Part shown: piece by piece, positions 14,800 through 22,749 of the stretch | Layout of the letters: each line of letters begins with the position of its first letter | Numbering within the stretch: position 1 is the first letter of the stretch | Origin: CAZCZR01 sp964503455 | GTDB taxonomy: Bacteria > Bacillota > Clostridia > UBA1381 | Assembly (NCBI GenBank): GCA_964503455.1 | Contig: CAZCZR010000020.1 | Location: 1-23,626, forward strand | Length of the DNA: 23,626 nucleotides | Direction of reading: 5' to 3' | Notes under the pieces: model-generated | What the model was told of the DNA's origin: nothing | The model's database searches: none | The model's input: only the letters and a program-made list of their open reading frames with translations | Made by a program: the position numbers and the translations under genes

Positions 14800-16452
14800 A
14801 TGGATAAAAATCTGGAAAATTTCAAAAATATATTTGAGCGCGAATATACATGGAAAGCGGGATTTATGCGCAATGTGGCGAGGTATCCGTCGAGGACGGC
14901 GATGATATTTCCCGAAACAAAAGAGGAGTGGACATACTCGGAGCTTAACAGCGAGGTGAACCGTCTTGCAAACGCCTTCCGCAAGGACGGCGTCGGAAAA
15001 GGATCGGTCGTCATGTATCAGCTTCTGAACTGTCCGGTGTTCGCGTTCGCTTACGTTGCGACGCATAAGATAGGGGGCGTGAACTGTCCGGTCAACTACC
15101 GTCTTTCGGCGGGCGAGATCGCTCTTACAATAGACGATTCAAAGCCGGACGTGTTTATCTATGACGCGGAGCAAAGCGATGTTGTAATGCAGGCGCTGGA
15201 GCTTGCAAAAAGCAAGCCTAAGCGCATTATAATGACGGATATACTGAAAAAAGCCTCCCCCTGCAAAGGAGCCGTATCCTACGAGGAATATACGAAGGAC
15301 TTCCCCGATACGGAGCCGGAGATCGATTTCGAGCCGAGCATCTATGACGAAACGACGCGTCTGTACACATCAGGCACCACGGGCAGGCAAAAGGGCGTGA
15401 TGATTACAAGCATCAACGAGGTGCTTTCGGCGCATGACGTTATGATACACTTCCCGATGAACCATACCGACCGCACCATGAACACGACACCGTGGTTCCA
15501 TCGCGGCGGTCTGCACTGCGCGGGACCCGCGCCTACGTTTTATGCCGGAGGCACGGTAGTCATACTCAGGAAATTCAACGCCAAGGTAAGCCTTTTCCTC
15601 ATAGAGAAGTACCGCCTTACATTTGTTGTCGGCGTACCCACCGTGCTTGAGGAGCTGACCTTTACGCAGGAAAAGGACGGCAGGGACCTAAGCTCCCTGA
15701 AGGGTATCGTCACCATGGGAAGCGCCCTGGAAAGAGCTGCCTGCATTAAATATCAGCGTGTGCTTACGCCGAATATTTTCAACGGCTACGGCACCACGGA
15801 AACGTTTTGGAACACCTTCCTGCGCCCGTTCGATCTGCCGGATATGGCGGGAACCGCCGGAGGCTCCTGCGTGGATGATGAGGTGCGTATCGTAAAGGTA
15901 TACGACGACAGGCGCGCGGAGCCGGACGATCTCGCCAAAATGAACAATTTTGAGGTGGGCGAGGTAATCATAAGATCGCCGGCAAAGTCGGCGTACTGCT
16001 ACTACAACAATCCGGAGGAAACGGAGGACAGGTTCTATAAGGGCTTTATGTATACCAAGGACCTCGGCACATGGGACGAAAACAGATATGTCAGCATAGC
16101 GGGAAGAAAGGATGACATGATAATCTCATCGGGCGAGAATATATACCCGACGCAGGTGGAGGAGATTCTGAACTCCTGCCCGAAGGTGAAGGAGTGTATA
16201 GTGACCGCCGTTCCCGACGCAAACAGGGGCGAGCTTGTGACGGCATACGTCATAAAGGCGGATCAGTCGCTCACTTACGAGGAGCTCGATAAATTCTGCA
16301 AGGACAGTCCTATGATAGCCAACTATAAGCGCCCGCGCTACTACCGTTTTGTCGCGGGAATACCCATAAACGCCACGGGCAAAAAGCAGCACTACCTTGC
16401 GAAGCAGCAGGCGAGGGACGATCTGATGAACGGTCTTTTGCACCGTGTCTGA
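14800..16452 (+). CDS. AMP-dependent acyl-CoA synthetase/ligase (ANL superfamily)
   Basis: A 550-aa adenylate-forming enzyme that activates a carboxylic acid with ATP and usually transfers it to CoA. The phosphate-binding loop LYTSGTTGRQKG (188-199), the GYGTTE motif (329-334), the YTKDLG aspartate (Asp421), the hinge region IAGRKDDMIISSGENIYPTQVEE and the C-terminal catalytic lysine candidate Lys528 (NATGKK) are all present, so it should be active. The overall look is that of fatty-acyl or carnitine-type CoA ligases; substrate is not determinable. A GGAG site precedes the ATG. It lies 16 nt after the GH43 gene, so the two are probably cotranscribed, although a glycosidase and an acyl-CoA ligase are not an obvious functional pair. 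Confidence 0.92.
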   Translation: MDKNLENFKNIFEREYTWKAGFMRNVARYPSRTAMIFPETKEEWTYSELNSEVNRLANAFRKDGVGKGSVVMYQLLNCPVFAFAYVATHKIGGVNCPVNYRLSAGEIALTIDDSKPDVFIYDAEQSDVVMQALELAKSKPKRIIMTDILKKASPCKGAVSYEEYTKDFPDTEPEIDFEPSIYDETTRLYTSGTTGRQKGVMITSINEVLSAHDVMIHFPMNHTDRTMNTTPWFHRGGLHCAGPAPTFYAGGTVVILRKFNAKVSLFLIEKYRLTFVVGVPTVLEELTFTQEKDGRDLSSLKGIVTMGSALERAACIKYQRVLTPNIFNGYGTTETFWNTFLRPFDLPDMAGTAGGSCVDDEVRIVKVYDDRRAEPDDLAKMNNFEVGEVIIRSPAKSAYCYYNNPEETEDRFYKGFMYTKDLGTWDENRYVSIAGRKDDMIISSGENIYPTQVEEILNSCPKVKECIVTAVPDANRGELVTAYVIKADQSLTYEELDKFCKDSPMIANYKRPRYYRFVAGIPINATGKKQHYLAKQQARDDLMNGLLHRV

Positions 16453-16490
16453 TAAAAGGCCAAACGCGGCTTTAAAAAAGGAGGGTTTTT

Positions 16491-17357
16491 ATGAATATAA
16501 AACGAATACTTGCGGCGGCTGTAATGAGCGCGGCAATGATTATGACGGCGTCCTGCTCAATCGAGGATATAGGCGCCGAAACGGAAGGGACGCATACATC
16601 CGGCAAGGAGATGACTGTGCATTTTATTGACGTAGGTCAGGCGGACAGCATATGCGTGCAGCTGCCGAACGGCAAGACCATGCTTATCGACGCGGGCAAC
16701 AACGATGACTCGGATTTTGTGTGCGGCTATCTTGAGGATATCGGCGTTTCAAGGGTGGATTATCTTATAGGCACACACCCTCACGAGGATCACATCGGCG
16801 GACTTGACGCCGTTATAGATAATTTTGATATAGGCGACATATATATGCCTAAAAAGCAGCATACCACAGCAACATTCCGTGACGTGCTGACGGCTGTTAA
16901 GAACAAGGGACTGAAGGTCAAAACGGCACAGGAGGGAGTTACGGTCTTTGATGAGGACGGAGTGTCCGCCGTAATGACCGCGCCCTGCGGCAGCGGGTAC
17001 GAATCCTTAAACAACTGGTCGGCAGTGATAAAGCTTACATACAATGACGTTTCCTTCCTGTTCACGGGAGATGCGGAGGAGCTTTCGGAATCCGAAATGA
17101 CGGCGGATGTAAGCGCGGATGTCCTTAAGGTGGGGCATCACGGTTCAAGCACATCCACCTCGAAGGATTTTTTGCGCCGCGTTTCGCCGAAGTACGCGGT
17201 CATATCCGCGGGCAAGGACAATTCCTACGGCCATCCGCACAAAGAAACGCTTAAAAAGCTTGCCGCCGCCGGTGTTACGGTGTACCGCACGGATCAGGAC
17301 GGTACAGTTATCATGACTACGGACGGGGAGAATATTGATATTAAAACAGAGAGGTGA
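16491..17357 (+). CDS. Metallo-beta-lactamase-fold hydrolase, probable lipoprotein (ComEC C-domain-like)
   Basis: A 288-aa exported protein with an MBL fold similar to the C-terminal domain of ComEC/Rec2. The N-terminus is a lipoprotein-type signal with MTASC (Cys22) as a plausible though not ideal lipobox. The metal-binding residues are complete: THPHEDHIGG (His96, His98, Asp100, His101), Asp194 in FTGDAEE and His216/His217 in VGHHGSS, followed by the SYGHPH motif typical of ComEC-like proteins. Stand-alone members like this occur widely in Clostridia and are often next to DUF3006 genes, as here. A strong GGAGG site precedes the ATG. Substrate is unknown; a nuclease or phosphodiesterase activity is possible but not shown by the sequence. 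Confidence 0.9.
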   Translation: MNIKRILAAAVMSAAMIMTASCSIEDIGAETEGTHTSGKEMTVHFIDVGQADSICVQLPNGKTMLIDAGNNDDSDFVCGYLEDIGVSRVDYLIGTHPHEDHIGGLDAVIDNFDIGDIYMPKKQHTTATFRDVLTAVKNKGLKVKTAQEGVTVFDEDGVSAVMTAPCGSGYESLNNWSAVIKLTYNDVSFLFTGDAEELSESEMTADVSADVLKVGHHGSSTSTSKDFLRRVSPKYAVISAGKDNSYGHPHKETLKKLAAAGVTVYRTDQDGTVIMTTDGENIDIKTER

Positions 17358-17362
17358 TCGGA

Positions 17363-17557
17363 TTGAAACTGACGGTAGACAGGCTTGAGGGCGGATTTGC
17401 GGTATGCGAAAACGAGAACGGCGATATGGTGAACGTGCCTTTGGCGGCGCTCCCCGATGTGCGCGAGGGCGATGTTCTCAAGGTGGAAAAAGACCCCGAA
17501 GCAAGGGCGGCGCTTGAAAAGGAGATACGCGGACTTATGGACAGCGTATGGGAATGA
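17363..17557 (+). CDS. DUF3006-family small protein
   Basis: A 64-aa protein of unknown function from the family commonly found directly after ComEC-like MBL proteins. I choose the TTG at 17363 because GAGGTGATC sits at the right distance and the product then starts MKLTVDRLEGGFAVCE, the usual DUF3006 beginning; a GTG at 17354 is possible. The coding sequence follows the MBL stop by 5 nt. The protein is acidic, with a small beta-barrel-like first half (VNVPLAALPDVREGDVLKV) and a helical tail. Confidence 0.85.
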   Translation: MKLTVDRLEGGFAVCENENGDMVNVPLAALPDVREGDVLKVEKDPEARAALEKEIRGLMDSVWE

Positions 17558-17636
17558 GGAATACCATCCGGCGGATATTTGAAAAATTATACAAAAATTT
17601 TTTGGAAATGTTCACTATTATTTTAACTATTTTGTA

Positions 17637-17665
17637 TTGAAAACAATGTCGTTTCATGTTATACT
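17637..17665 (+). promoter_or_regulatory. Sigma-A promoter of the PRPP synthetase gene
   Basis: TTGAAA (17637-17642) and TATACT (17660-17665) are 17 bp apart with a TGn extended -10. The transcript would start near 17672, about 42 nt before the ATG. Confidence 0.8.
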
Positions 17666-17713
17666 GATAATGTATTAACCTTGGGCATTACGGACGAAAA
17701 AGGAGAAGATATA

Positions 17714-18877
17714 ATGACTACTATCAGCGGCGAAGAAAGTATGCCTATTGTCGGCAAGCTCAGCATTATCAGCATGAAGGGCTGCGAGGAGTTTACAAAG
17801 GGTATCGATCATTACCTCAAGCGCTTCAGAACGTATGAGAATTACGAAACCTACGTAACCAACGTGCATTGTCCGCGCTTCGGCACAGGAGAGGCAAAAT
17901 GCGTGGTGGACGAGTCGGTAAGAGGTCATGACGTGTATATCATATGCGATATGTTCAATTACGGCGTAAGCTACAAGATGTACGGCATTGAACACCGCAT
18001 GAGTCCGGACGATCATTATCAGGACTTAAAGCGCATTATCTCGGCAATGCAGGGCAAGCCCAGACGCATCACAGTGGTTATGCCTATGCTTTACGAGGGC
18101 AGACAGCACAGAATATCGGGCAGGGAATCGCTCGACTGCGCGCTTATGCTTCAGGAGCTTGTCAATATGGGCGTTGCAAACATTATCACCTTCGACGCTC
18201 ACGACCCGCGTGTCCAGAACGCTATCCCCTTAAGCGGCTTTGACAATGTGCAGCCGACATATCAGATGATAAAGGCGCTTATAAGAAATGTGCCGGATAT
18301 TATCCTTGACAAGGAGCATACCATAGTCATATCCCCCGATGAAGGCGGAATGTCGAGATGTATGTACTATTCTTCGGTGCTGAAGCTCGATCTGGGTATG
18401 TTTTACAAAAGAAGAAATTATTCAGTTGTTATAAACGGCAAGAACCCGATAGAGGCCCATGAGTATCTCGGAAGGGACGTCAAGGGCAAGGATGTTATCG
18501 TTGTTGACGATATGATAGCGTCCGGCGAGTCGGTCATAGACGTTTGCACTCAGCTTCACGCTCAGGGCGCGAAAAGGATATTCGTGTTTGCGTCATTCGG
18601 ATTGTTCACGGCGGGACTTGAGATATTTGAAAAGGCGAAAAAAGAAGGCGTTATCGACAAGGTGTTCACCACCAACCTCATCTATGGCAGAGAGGGACTT
18701 GAAAACGCCGACTGGTACTGCAGAGTCGATATGACGAAGTACATTTCGCTGCTTATCGAAACGCTTAACCACGATGATACAATCTCCAAGCTGCTCGATC
18801 CCGTTACGAAGATAACCAATATCGTAAAGCGCCACCGCGCGGAGCAGAAACAGGCGGACACTATATGCAGATTCTGA
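17714..18877 (+). CDS. prs: Ribose-phosphate pyrophosphokinase (divergent clostridial type)
   Basis: Makes PRPP from ribose 5-phosphate and ATP, the entry metabolite for purine, pyrimidine, histidine and NAD synthesis. The start at ATG 17714 has an AAGGAGAAG site; an in-frame ATG at 17681 lies only about 9 nt after the predicted start site. The 387-aa product is longer than the usual 310-320 aa enzyme. The PRPP-binding loop DVIVVDDMIASGES (260-273) is intact and FDAHDPRVQNAI corresponds to the usual DLHADQIQGFF region. The segment MPMLYEGRQHRISGRESLD replaces the canonical PYFGYARQDRK flexible loop, so it belongs to a divergent branch; classical regulation may differ. Its own promoter and terminator make it monocistronic. 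It converges with the purine operon, a sensible metabolic neighbour. Confidence 0.88.
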   Translation: MTTISGEESMPIVGKLSIISMKGCEEFTKGIDHYLKRFRTYENYETYVTNVHCPRFGTGEAKCVVDESVRGHDVYIICDMFNYGVSYKMYGIEHRMSPDDHYQDLKRIISAMQGKPRRITVVMPMLYEGRQHRISGRESLDCALMLQELVNMGVANIITFDAHDPRVQNAIPLSGFDNVQPTYQMIKALIRNVPDIILDKEHTIVISPDEGGMSRCMYYSSVLKLDLGMFYKRRNYSVVINGKNPIEAHEYLGRDVKGKDVIVVDDMIASGESVIDVCTQLHAQGAKRIFVFASFGLFTAGLEIFEKAKKEGVIDKVFTTNLIYGREGLENADWYCRVDMTKYISLLIETLNHDDTISKLLDPVTKITNIVKRHRAEQKQADTICRF

Positions 18878-18930
18878 TTAAAAAGAATCGCCGAAGATAA
18901 AACACGCTCTGCCGGCAGGCGGAGTACATA

Positions 18931-18965
18931 ACCGCTGCGGATTAAAGGACCCGCGGCGGTTTTTT
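18931..18965 (+). terminator. Rho-independent terminator after prs
   Basis: Stem ACCGCTGCGG (18931-18940)/CCGCGGCGGT (18951-18960), one G-U pair, 10-nt loop, followed by a T-run. It lies 53 nt after the prs stop. Confidence 0.88.
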
Positions 18966-18970
18966 GGTAT

Positions 18971-19003
18971 AAAAAATACCGGCGATGCGATGACCGCCGG
19001 TAT
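18971..19003 (-). terminator. Rho-independent terminator after purA
   Basis: On the minus strand a perfect 9-bp stem (arms 19003-18995 and 18984-18976) with a 10-nt loop is followed by a six-base T-run. It begins 8 nt after the purA stop and stands back to back with the prs terminator. Confidence 0.92.
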
Positions 19004-19011
19004 CGGTAAGC

Positions 19012-20301
19012 TTACTTGCTTTTAAAGCCTCTGTAGATTATATCCTCCCTGCCGGGACCGTTGGAGATGATAGTGATCGGATAGCCGATCTCCTTTTCTA
19101 TAAATTCGATATAGTTACGGCAGTTTTCGGGAAGGTCCCCGTATTTCTTTATGCCGCGTATATCCTGTTTCCAGCCGGGAAGCACTTCAAGGACAGGCTT
19201 GGCTATGTCAAGCTTGTTTGTCGTCGGGAAGTTCTTCGTCACAACGCCGTTTACGTCATAGCCTACGCATACGGGTATCTCGTCAAGATAGCCGAGAACG
19301 TCAAGCACCGTGAACGCGACGTCTGTCGTACCCTGCACCATGCAGCCGTAGCGCGATGCAACGCAGTCGAACCAGCCCATTCTTCTGGGTCTGCCGGTTG
19401 TCGCTCCGTATTCTCCGCCGTCGCCGCCTCTGCGTCTTAACTCATCGGCTTCCTCGCCGAAGATCTCGCTTACGAAAGCTCCCGCGCCCACAGCTGACGA
19501 ATACGCCTTGACGACCGTGATGATCTGCTTTATCTCATACGGAGGTATGCACGCGCCCACAGCGCCGTAGCCGGCAACAGTCGGCGATGAGGTGGTAAAC
19601 GGATATATTCCGAAATCCGGATCCTTCAGCGAGCCGAGCTGACCCTCCAAGAGTATGTTTTTACCGCCTGTAACCGCCTTGTGCATGAACTGTACCGAGT
19701 CGATAACGTAAGGCTTTATCATTTCGGCATATTCCTTCATCGTCCCGTAAAGCTCCGCCTCGTCAAGCAGCGGCTTGTGATATACGTGTTCCAAAAGGAT
19801 ATTCTTGTACTCAACAGTGCTTTTTATCTTCTCTTTTAACCGCGCGTCATCGAACAGCTCCCATACCTGATAGCCGGTCTTTGCGTACTTGTCCGAGAAA
19901 AACGGCGCTATGCCCGACTTTGTCGAGCCGAACCGCTTATCCGACAGGCGCTCCTCCTCATACTGATCGAACAGCCTGTGATAAGGCATAAGTACCTGCG
20001 CGCGTTCCGAAACCACGATATTCGGCTTCGGCACTCCCTTCGCGACAACATCGTCTATCTCCTTTACAAGCTCCGGTATATCCAGCGCAACACCGTTGCC
20101 GATCATATTGACAACGTTTGTGTTGAACGAGCCTGACGGCAGAAGATGCAGCGCAAATTTGCCGTAGCTGTTTATTATAGTATGTCCCGCATTTGCTCCG
20201 CCCTGGAAGCGTATAACTATATCGGAATCGGCAGCAAGCATATCGGTGATCTTGCCCTTGCCCTCATCGCCCCAGTTTGCGCCTACAATTGCTTTTACCA
20301 T
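19012..20301 (-). CDS. purA: Adenylosuccinate synthetase
   Basis: First committed step from IMP to AMP: joins IMP and aspartate using GTP to give adenylosuccinate. The 429-aa protein has normal length. The N-terminus reads VGANWGDEGKGK with catalytic Asp12, and His40 lies in GGANAGHTI; a TTGRPRRMGWFD segment matches the IMP/GTP-binding part of the family. The ATG has an AGGAGG site. It is the last gene of the purC-purB-orf-purA run and ends in a strong terminator. A possible operator-like inverted repeat lies just upstream, so it may also have its own start of transcription. Confidence 0.97.
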   Translation of the reverse strand: MVKAIVGANWGDEGKGKITDMLAADSDIVIRFQGGANAGHTIINSYGKFALHLLPSGSFNTNVVNMIGNGVALDIPELVKEIDDVVAKGVPKPNIVVSERAQVLMPYHRLFDQYEEERLSDKRFGSTKSGIAPFFSDKYAKTGYQVWELFDDARLKEKIKSTVEYKNILLEHVYHKPLLDEAELYGTMKEYAEMIKPYVIDSVQFMHKAVTGGKNILLEGQLGSLKDPDFGIYPFTTSSPTVAGYGAVGACIPPYEIKQIITVVKAYSSAVGAGAFVSEIFGEEADELRRRGGDGGEYGATTGRPRRMGWFDCVASRYGCMVQGTTDVAFTVLDVLGYLDEIPVCVGYDVNGVVTKNFPTTNKLDIAKPVLEVLPGWKQDIRGIKKYGDLPENCRNYIEFIEKEIGYPITIISNGPGREDIIYRGFKSK

Positions 20302-20337
20302 ATTGTGTTCCTCCTGTGATTGTGTTAATTTTCGGAA

Positions 20338-20356
20338 ATTGTAATTTTGTTACAAT
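20338..20356 (-). repeat. Inverted repeat upstream of purA
   Basis: ATTGTAA (20338-20344) and TTACAAT (20350-20356) form a perfect 7-bp inverted repeat with a 5-nt spacer, 37 nt before the purA ATG and just after the preceding gene. It has no strong T-run, so an operator is as likely as a weak terminator. Confidence 0.5.
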
Positions 20357-20373
20357 TATCCGTGCCTGTTTTA

Positions 20374-21258
20374 TTAATTAGTCAACGCAAGCTCTATTTT
20401 TACCGTTTTGCCGGAAATAGTCGCCGTGTCCTCATGCCAGCTCCATGTGTAGTCAATGCCGATGTATCCGCCGCCGAAGGTGTCGATAAGGGCGCCGCTT
20501 TCGCTGAAGCAGTTAAAGCTTACCGAAACCGTGCCTTTTCCCTCAAGGAAGGTGCGCAGCCGATACGTTATGTCGTAATTGCCCTCCGCGTTCTTTTCAA
20601 GCGAGAGTATTTCGAAATCACGCATATAATGCGCTTGAAGCTCGTTCGTATTGTCGTATTCAATGGGAATGGCGTCTGCCGCCGGAGCNNNNNNNNNNNN
20701 NNNNNNNNNNNNNNNNNNNNNNNNNNNNNNNNNNNNNNNNNNNNNNNNNNNNNNNNNNNNNNNNNNNNNNNNNNNNNNNNNNNNNNNNGCGGCTGTTATT
20801 GTCACAGTCTGCGTTTCATCGTCCCAGTCAACCGAACAGTCAAAAGCCTCCGATACCGCGCGAATAGGCACAAGAGTGCGGTCATCAATAATCTGCGGCG
20901 ACACGTCAAGGGTGATTTCTTCAACGGAAACATCTCTTGTCATTTCGGTATCCGCAACCCCTTTTACAAAAGTATTGCTGCCTATTTGCATTATAACGTA
21001 TGTGTTCATTCCGTATTCATCCAGACGGTTGGCGTGTACCGTATTTGTTGTGTCGTCCCAGTCAACCTCGGCTCCCATAGCCTCGAATATCCTGCGCATA
21101 GGAACCATTGTACGGTCATCGATAATCTGCGGGGGAACGTCAAATTCTATTTCCTGTCCGTCGAGAATTACCTTTATGCCGTCGCTGCAGTGTACGGCGG
21201 TCAATGACGAAAATACCATAACCGCCGCCGTAAAAATTGATAAAATCCGTTTTTTCAA
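20374..21258 (-). CDS. Exported copper-amine-oxidase-like N-domain protein, interrupted by assembly gap
   Basis: A secreted protein of unknown function. I start it at TTG 21258: a GGAGG lies 7 nt upstream and the product then begins MKKRILSIFTAAVMVFSS, a signal peptide; the in-frame GTG at 21288 has no such site. Two copper-amine-oxidase N-terminal-like modules follow, each with PQIIDDRT(M/L)VP(M/I)R and a V(D)WDD(T/E) end. These are usually non-catalytic extracellular modules. The 100-N gap removes the middle; after it come about 100 residues with a beta-rich pattern (TVSVSFNCFSESGALIDTFGGGYIGI) typical of FxLYD-like domains, but not firmly assigned. The two sides share a frame only if the missing length is 1 modulo 3; they could be parts of different genes. 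It sits between purB and purA with no purine-related motif. Confidence 0.7.
   Translation of the reverse strand: MKKRILSIFTAAVMVFSSLTAVHCSDGIKVILDGQEIEFDVPPQIIDDRTMVPMRRIFEAMGAEVDWDDTTNTVHANRLDEYGMNTYVIMQIGSNTFVKGVADTEMTRDVSVEEITLDVSPQIIDDRTLVPIRAVSEAFDCSVDWDDETQTVTITAXXXXXXXXXXXXXXXXXXXXXXXXXXXXXXXXXXAPAADAIPIEYDNTNELQAHYMRDFEILSLEKNAEGNYDITYRLRTFLEGKGTVSVSFNCFSESGALIDTFGGGYIGIDYTWSWHEDTATISGKTVKIELALTN
20689..20788. other. Assembly gap of 100 N
   Basis: Exactly 100 undetermined bases, the conventional placeholder for a gap of unknown size, inside the copper-amine-oxidase-like gene. Near-identical DNA in the flanking domain repeats may explain the failed assembly. Confidence 0.98.
20819..21132 (-). 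repeat. Intragenic repeats from duplicated copper-amine-oxidase-like modules
   Basis: TCGTCCCAGTCAACC occurs exactly at 20819-20833 and 21053-21067, and CGGTCATC-R-ATAATCTGCGG at 20879-20898 and 21113-21132 (19 of 20 identical). The spacing of 234 bp is the same for both pairs, showing an in-frame domain duplication of 78 codons. A further copy may lie in the adjacent gap. Confidence 0.85.
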
Positions 21259-21294
21259 TTTTATACCTCCTCGTATAAACGCAAGCACATAGTA

Positions 21295-22728
21295 TCACAC
21301 GTTGATTTCCGTTTTAATACCCAAAGAATCTTTGTTTTTTTCCAGAACGGGATTTACATATTCCGCGAGGAAGTCCTCTACCTGTTCGGGGGCGCGCCCC
21401 ACAAAGTTTTCGGGCTTTAAAACCGCTTTTATCTCATCAAGCGTAAGACCGAACGCGGGATCCGCGGCGATAAGCTCGGGAAGGTTGTTTTTTTTGCCTT
21501 CGGCTTTGACGTTACTGCCCGCTTCCATGGAATAAATGCGGATCTTTTCGTGAAGCTCCTGTCTGTCGCCGCCTTTTTTAACGGCGTCCATCATAATATT
21601 TTCCGTAGCCATGAAGGGTATCTCCTCCATAAACTGCCGGTATATAACCTTGTCGTAAACGACCAGCCCGTCAACGACATTTATATACAGATCAAGTATG
21701 GCGTCAACCGCGAGGAACGACTCGGGTACCGAGATCCTCTTGTTCGCGGAATCGTCGAGGGTTCTTTCGAACCATTGCGTTGACGCGGTTATCGCGGGGT
21801 TCAGGGCATTGACTATGACGCAGCGCGCCAAAGAGCCGATACGCTCGCTGCGCATGGGGTTGCGCTTGTAAGCCATCGCTGACGACCCTATCTGGGATTT
21901 TTCGAACGGCTCCTCTATCTGCTTTAAGTGCTGCAAAAGGCGAATATCGTTCGAGAACTTATACGCCGACTGCGCTATGCCCGAAAGGACGTTAAGCATT
22001 TGAGAGTCAAGCTTTCTCGGATATGTCTGACCGCTTACGGCGAAGCAGGAGTCGAAGCCCATTTTTTCGGCGATCTTCCTGTCAAGCTCGCGGCACTTTT
22101 GATGGTCGCCCTCGAAAAGCTCCAAAAAGCTTGCTTGAGTGCCTGTGGTACCCTTGCAGCCGAGAAGCTTTTTCTTTGAAAGAATGTAATCAACGTCCTC
22201 AAGGTCCATCATAAGATCCTGCAGCCACAGCGTCGCTCTTTTTCCCACGGTTGTCGGCTGCGCCGGCTGGAAATGAGTGAACGCGAGAGTCGGCTGAGCC
22301 TTGTATTTTTCAGCGAAGGCAGCAAGCTCCGCTATAAGGGAGAGGAGCTTTTTCCTCACAAGCTCCATAGCCTCCGTCATAATGATTATATCGGTGTTGT
22401 CGCCGACGTAACAGCTCGTAGCGCCCAGATGTATTATGGGCTTTGCTTTGGGACACGCCTTGCCGAAGGTGTATACGTGAGCCATAACATCATGGCGCAC
22501 TTCCTTTTCGCGCGCGGCGGCTGTTTCGTAGTCGATGTCGTATATGTGAGCCTTCATCTCGGCGATCTGCTCGTCGGTTATGTCAAGACCCAGCTCCTGT
22601 TCCGCCTCGGCGAGAGCTATCCAGAGCTTTCTCCATGTAGAGAACTTTTTGTCCGGTGAGAAAATGAAGCTCATCTCCTTGGACGCGTAACGCGTGTTGA
22701 GAGGCGATTCGTATATATTTTTTGCCAT
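21295..22728 (-). CDS. purB: Adenylosuccinate lyase
   Basis: Acts twice in purine synthesis: cleaves SAICAR to AICAR and adenylosuccinate to AMP, releasing fumarate. The 477-aa protein belongs to the fumarase/aspartase superfamily; its signature loop is GSSAMAYKRNPMRSERI with the catalytic serine, and HLGATSCYVGDN and THFQPAQPTTVGKR are the other two conserved blocks. The signature has Ala where many members have Pro (SSAMPYKRNP). The length fits the long clostridial/eukaryote-like type rather than the roughly 430-aa Bacillus type. The ATG at 22728 has a GGAGG site and follows purC by 21 nt, so the two are cotranscribed. Confidence 0.97.
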   Translation of the reverse strand: MAKNIYESPLNTRYASKEMSFIFSPDKKFSTWRKLWIALAEAEQELGLDITDEQIAEMKAHIYDIDYETAAAREKEVRHDVMAHVYTFGKACPKAKPIIHLGATSCYVGDNTDIIIMTEAMELVRKKLLSLIAELAAFAEKYKAQPTLAFTHFQPAQPTTVGKRATLWLQDLMMDLEDVDYILSKKKLLGCKGTTGTQASFLELFEGDHQKCRELDRKIAEKMGFDSCFAVSGQTYPRKLDSQMLNVLSGIAQSAYKFSNDIRLLQHLKQIEEPFEKSQIGSSAMAYKRNPMRSERIGSLARCVIVNALNPAITASTQWFERTLDDSANKRISVPESFLAVDAILDLYINVVDGLVVYDKVIYRQFMEEIPFMATENIMMDAVKKGGDRQELHEKIRIYSMEAGSNVKAEGKKNNLPELIAADPAFGLTLDEIKAVLKPENFVGRAPEQVEDFLAEYVNPVLEKNKDSLGIKTEINV

Positions 22729-22749
22729 AGTATCCTCCGTATCGGATCC

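Noticed and set aside
17558..17636. Terminator after the DUF3006 gene
   Set aside because: ATCC-GGC-GGAT is only a short stem and no T-run follows directly; readthrough or a distant terminator cannot be excluded.
20338..20400. Separate promoter for purA overlapping the end of the preceding gene
   Set aside because: TTGACT overlaps that gene's stop, but the only -10-like GATAAT is 19 bp away; too weak to list.
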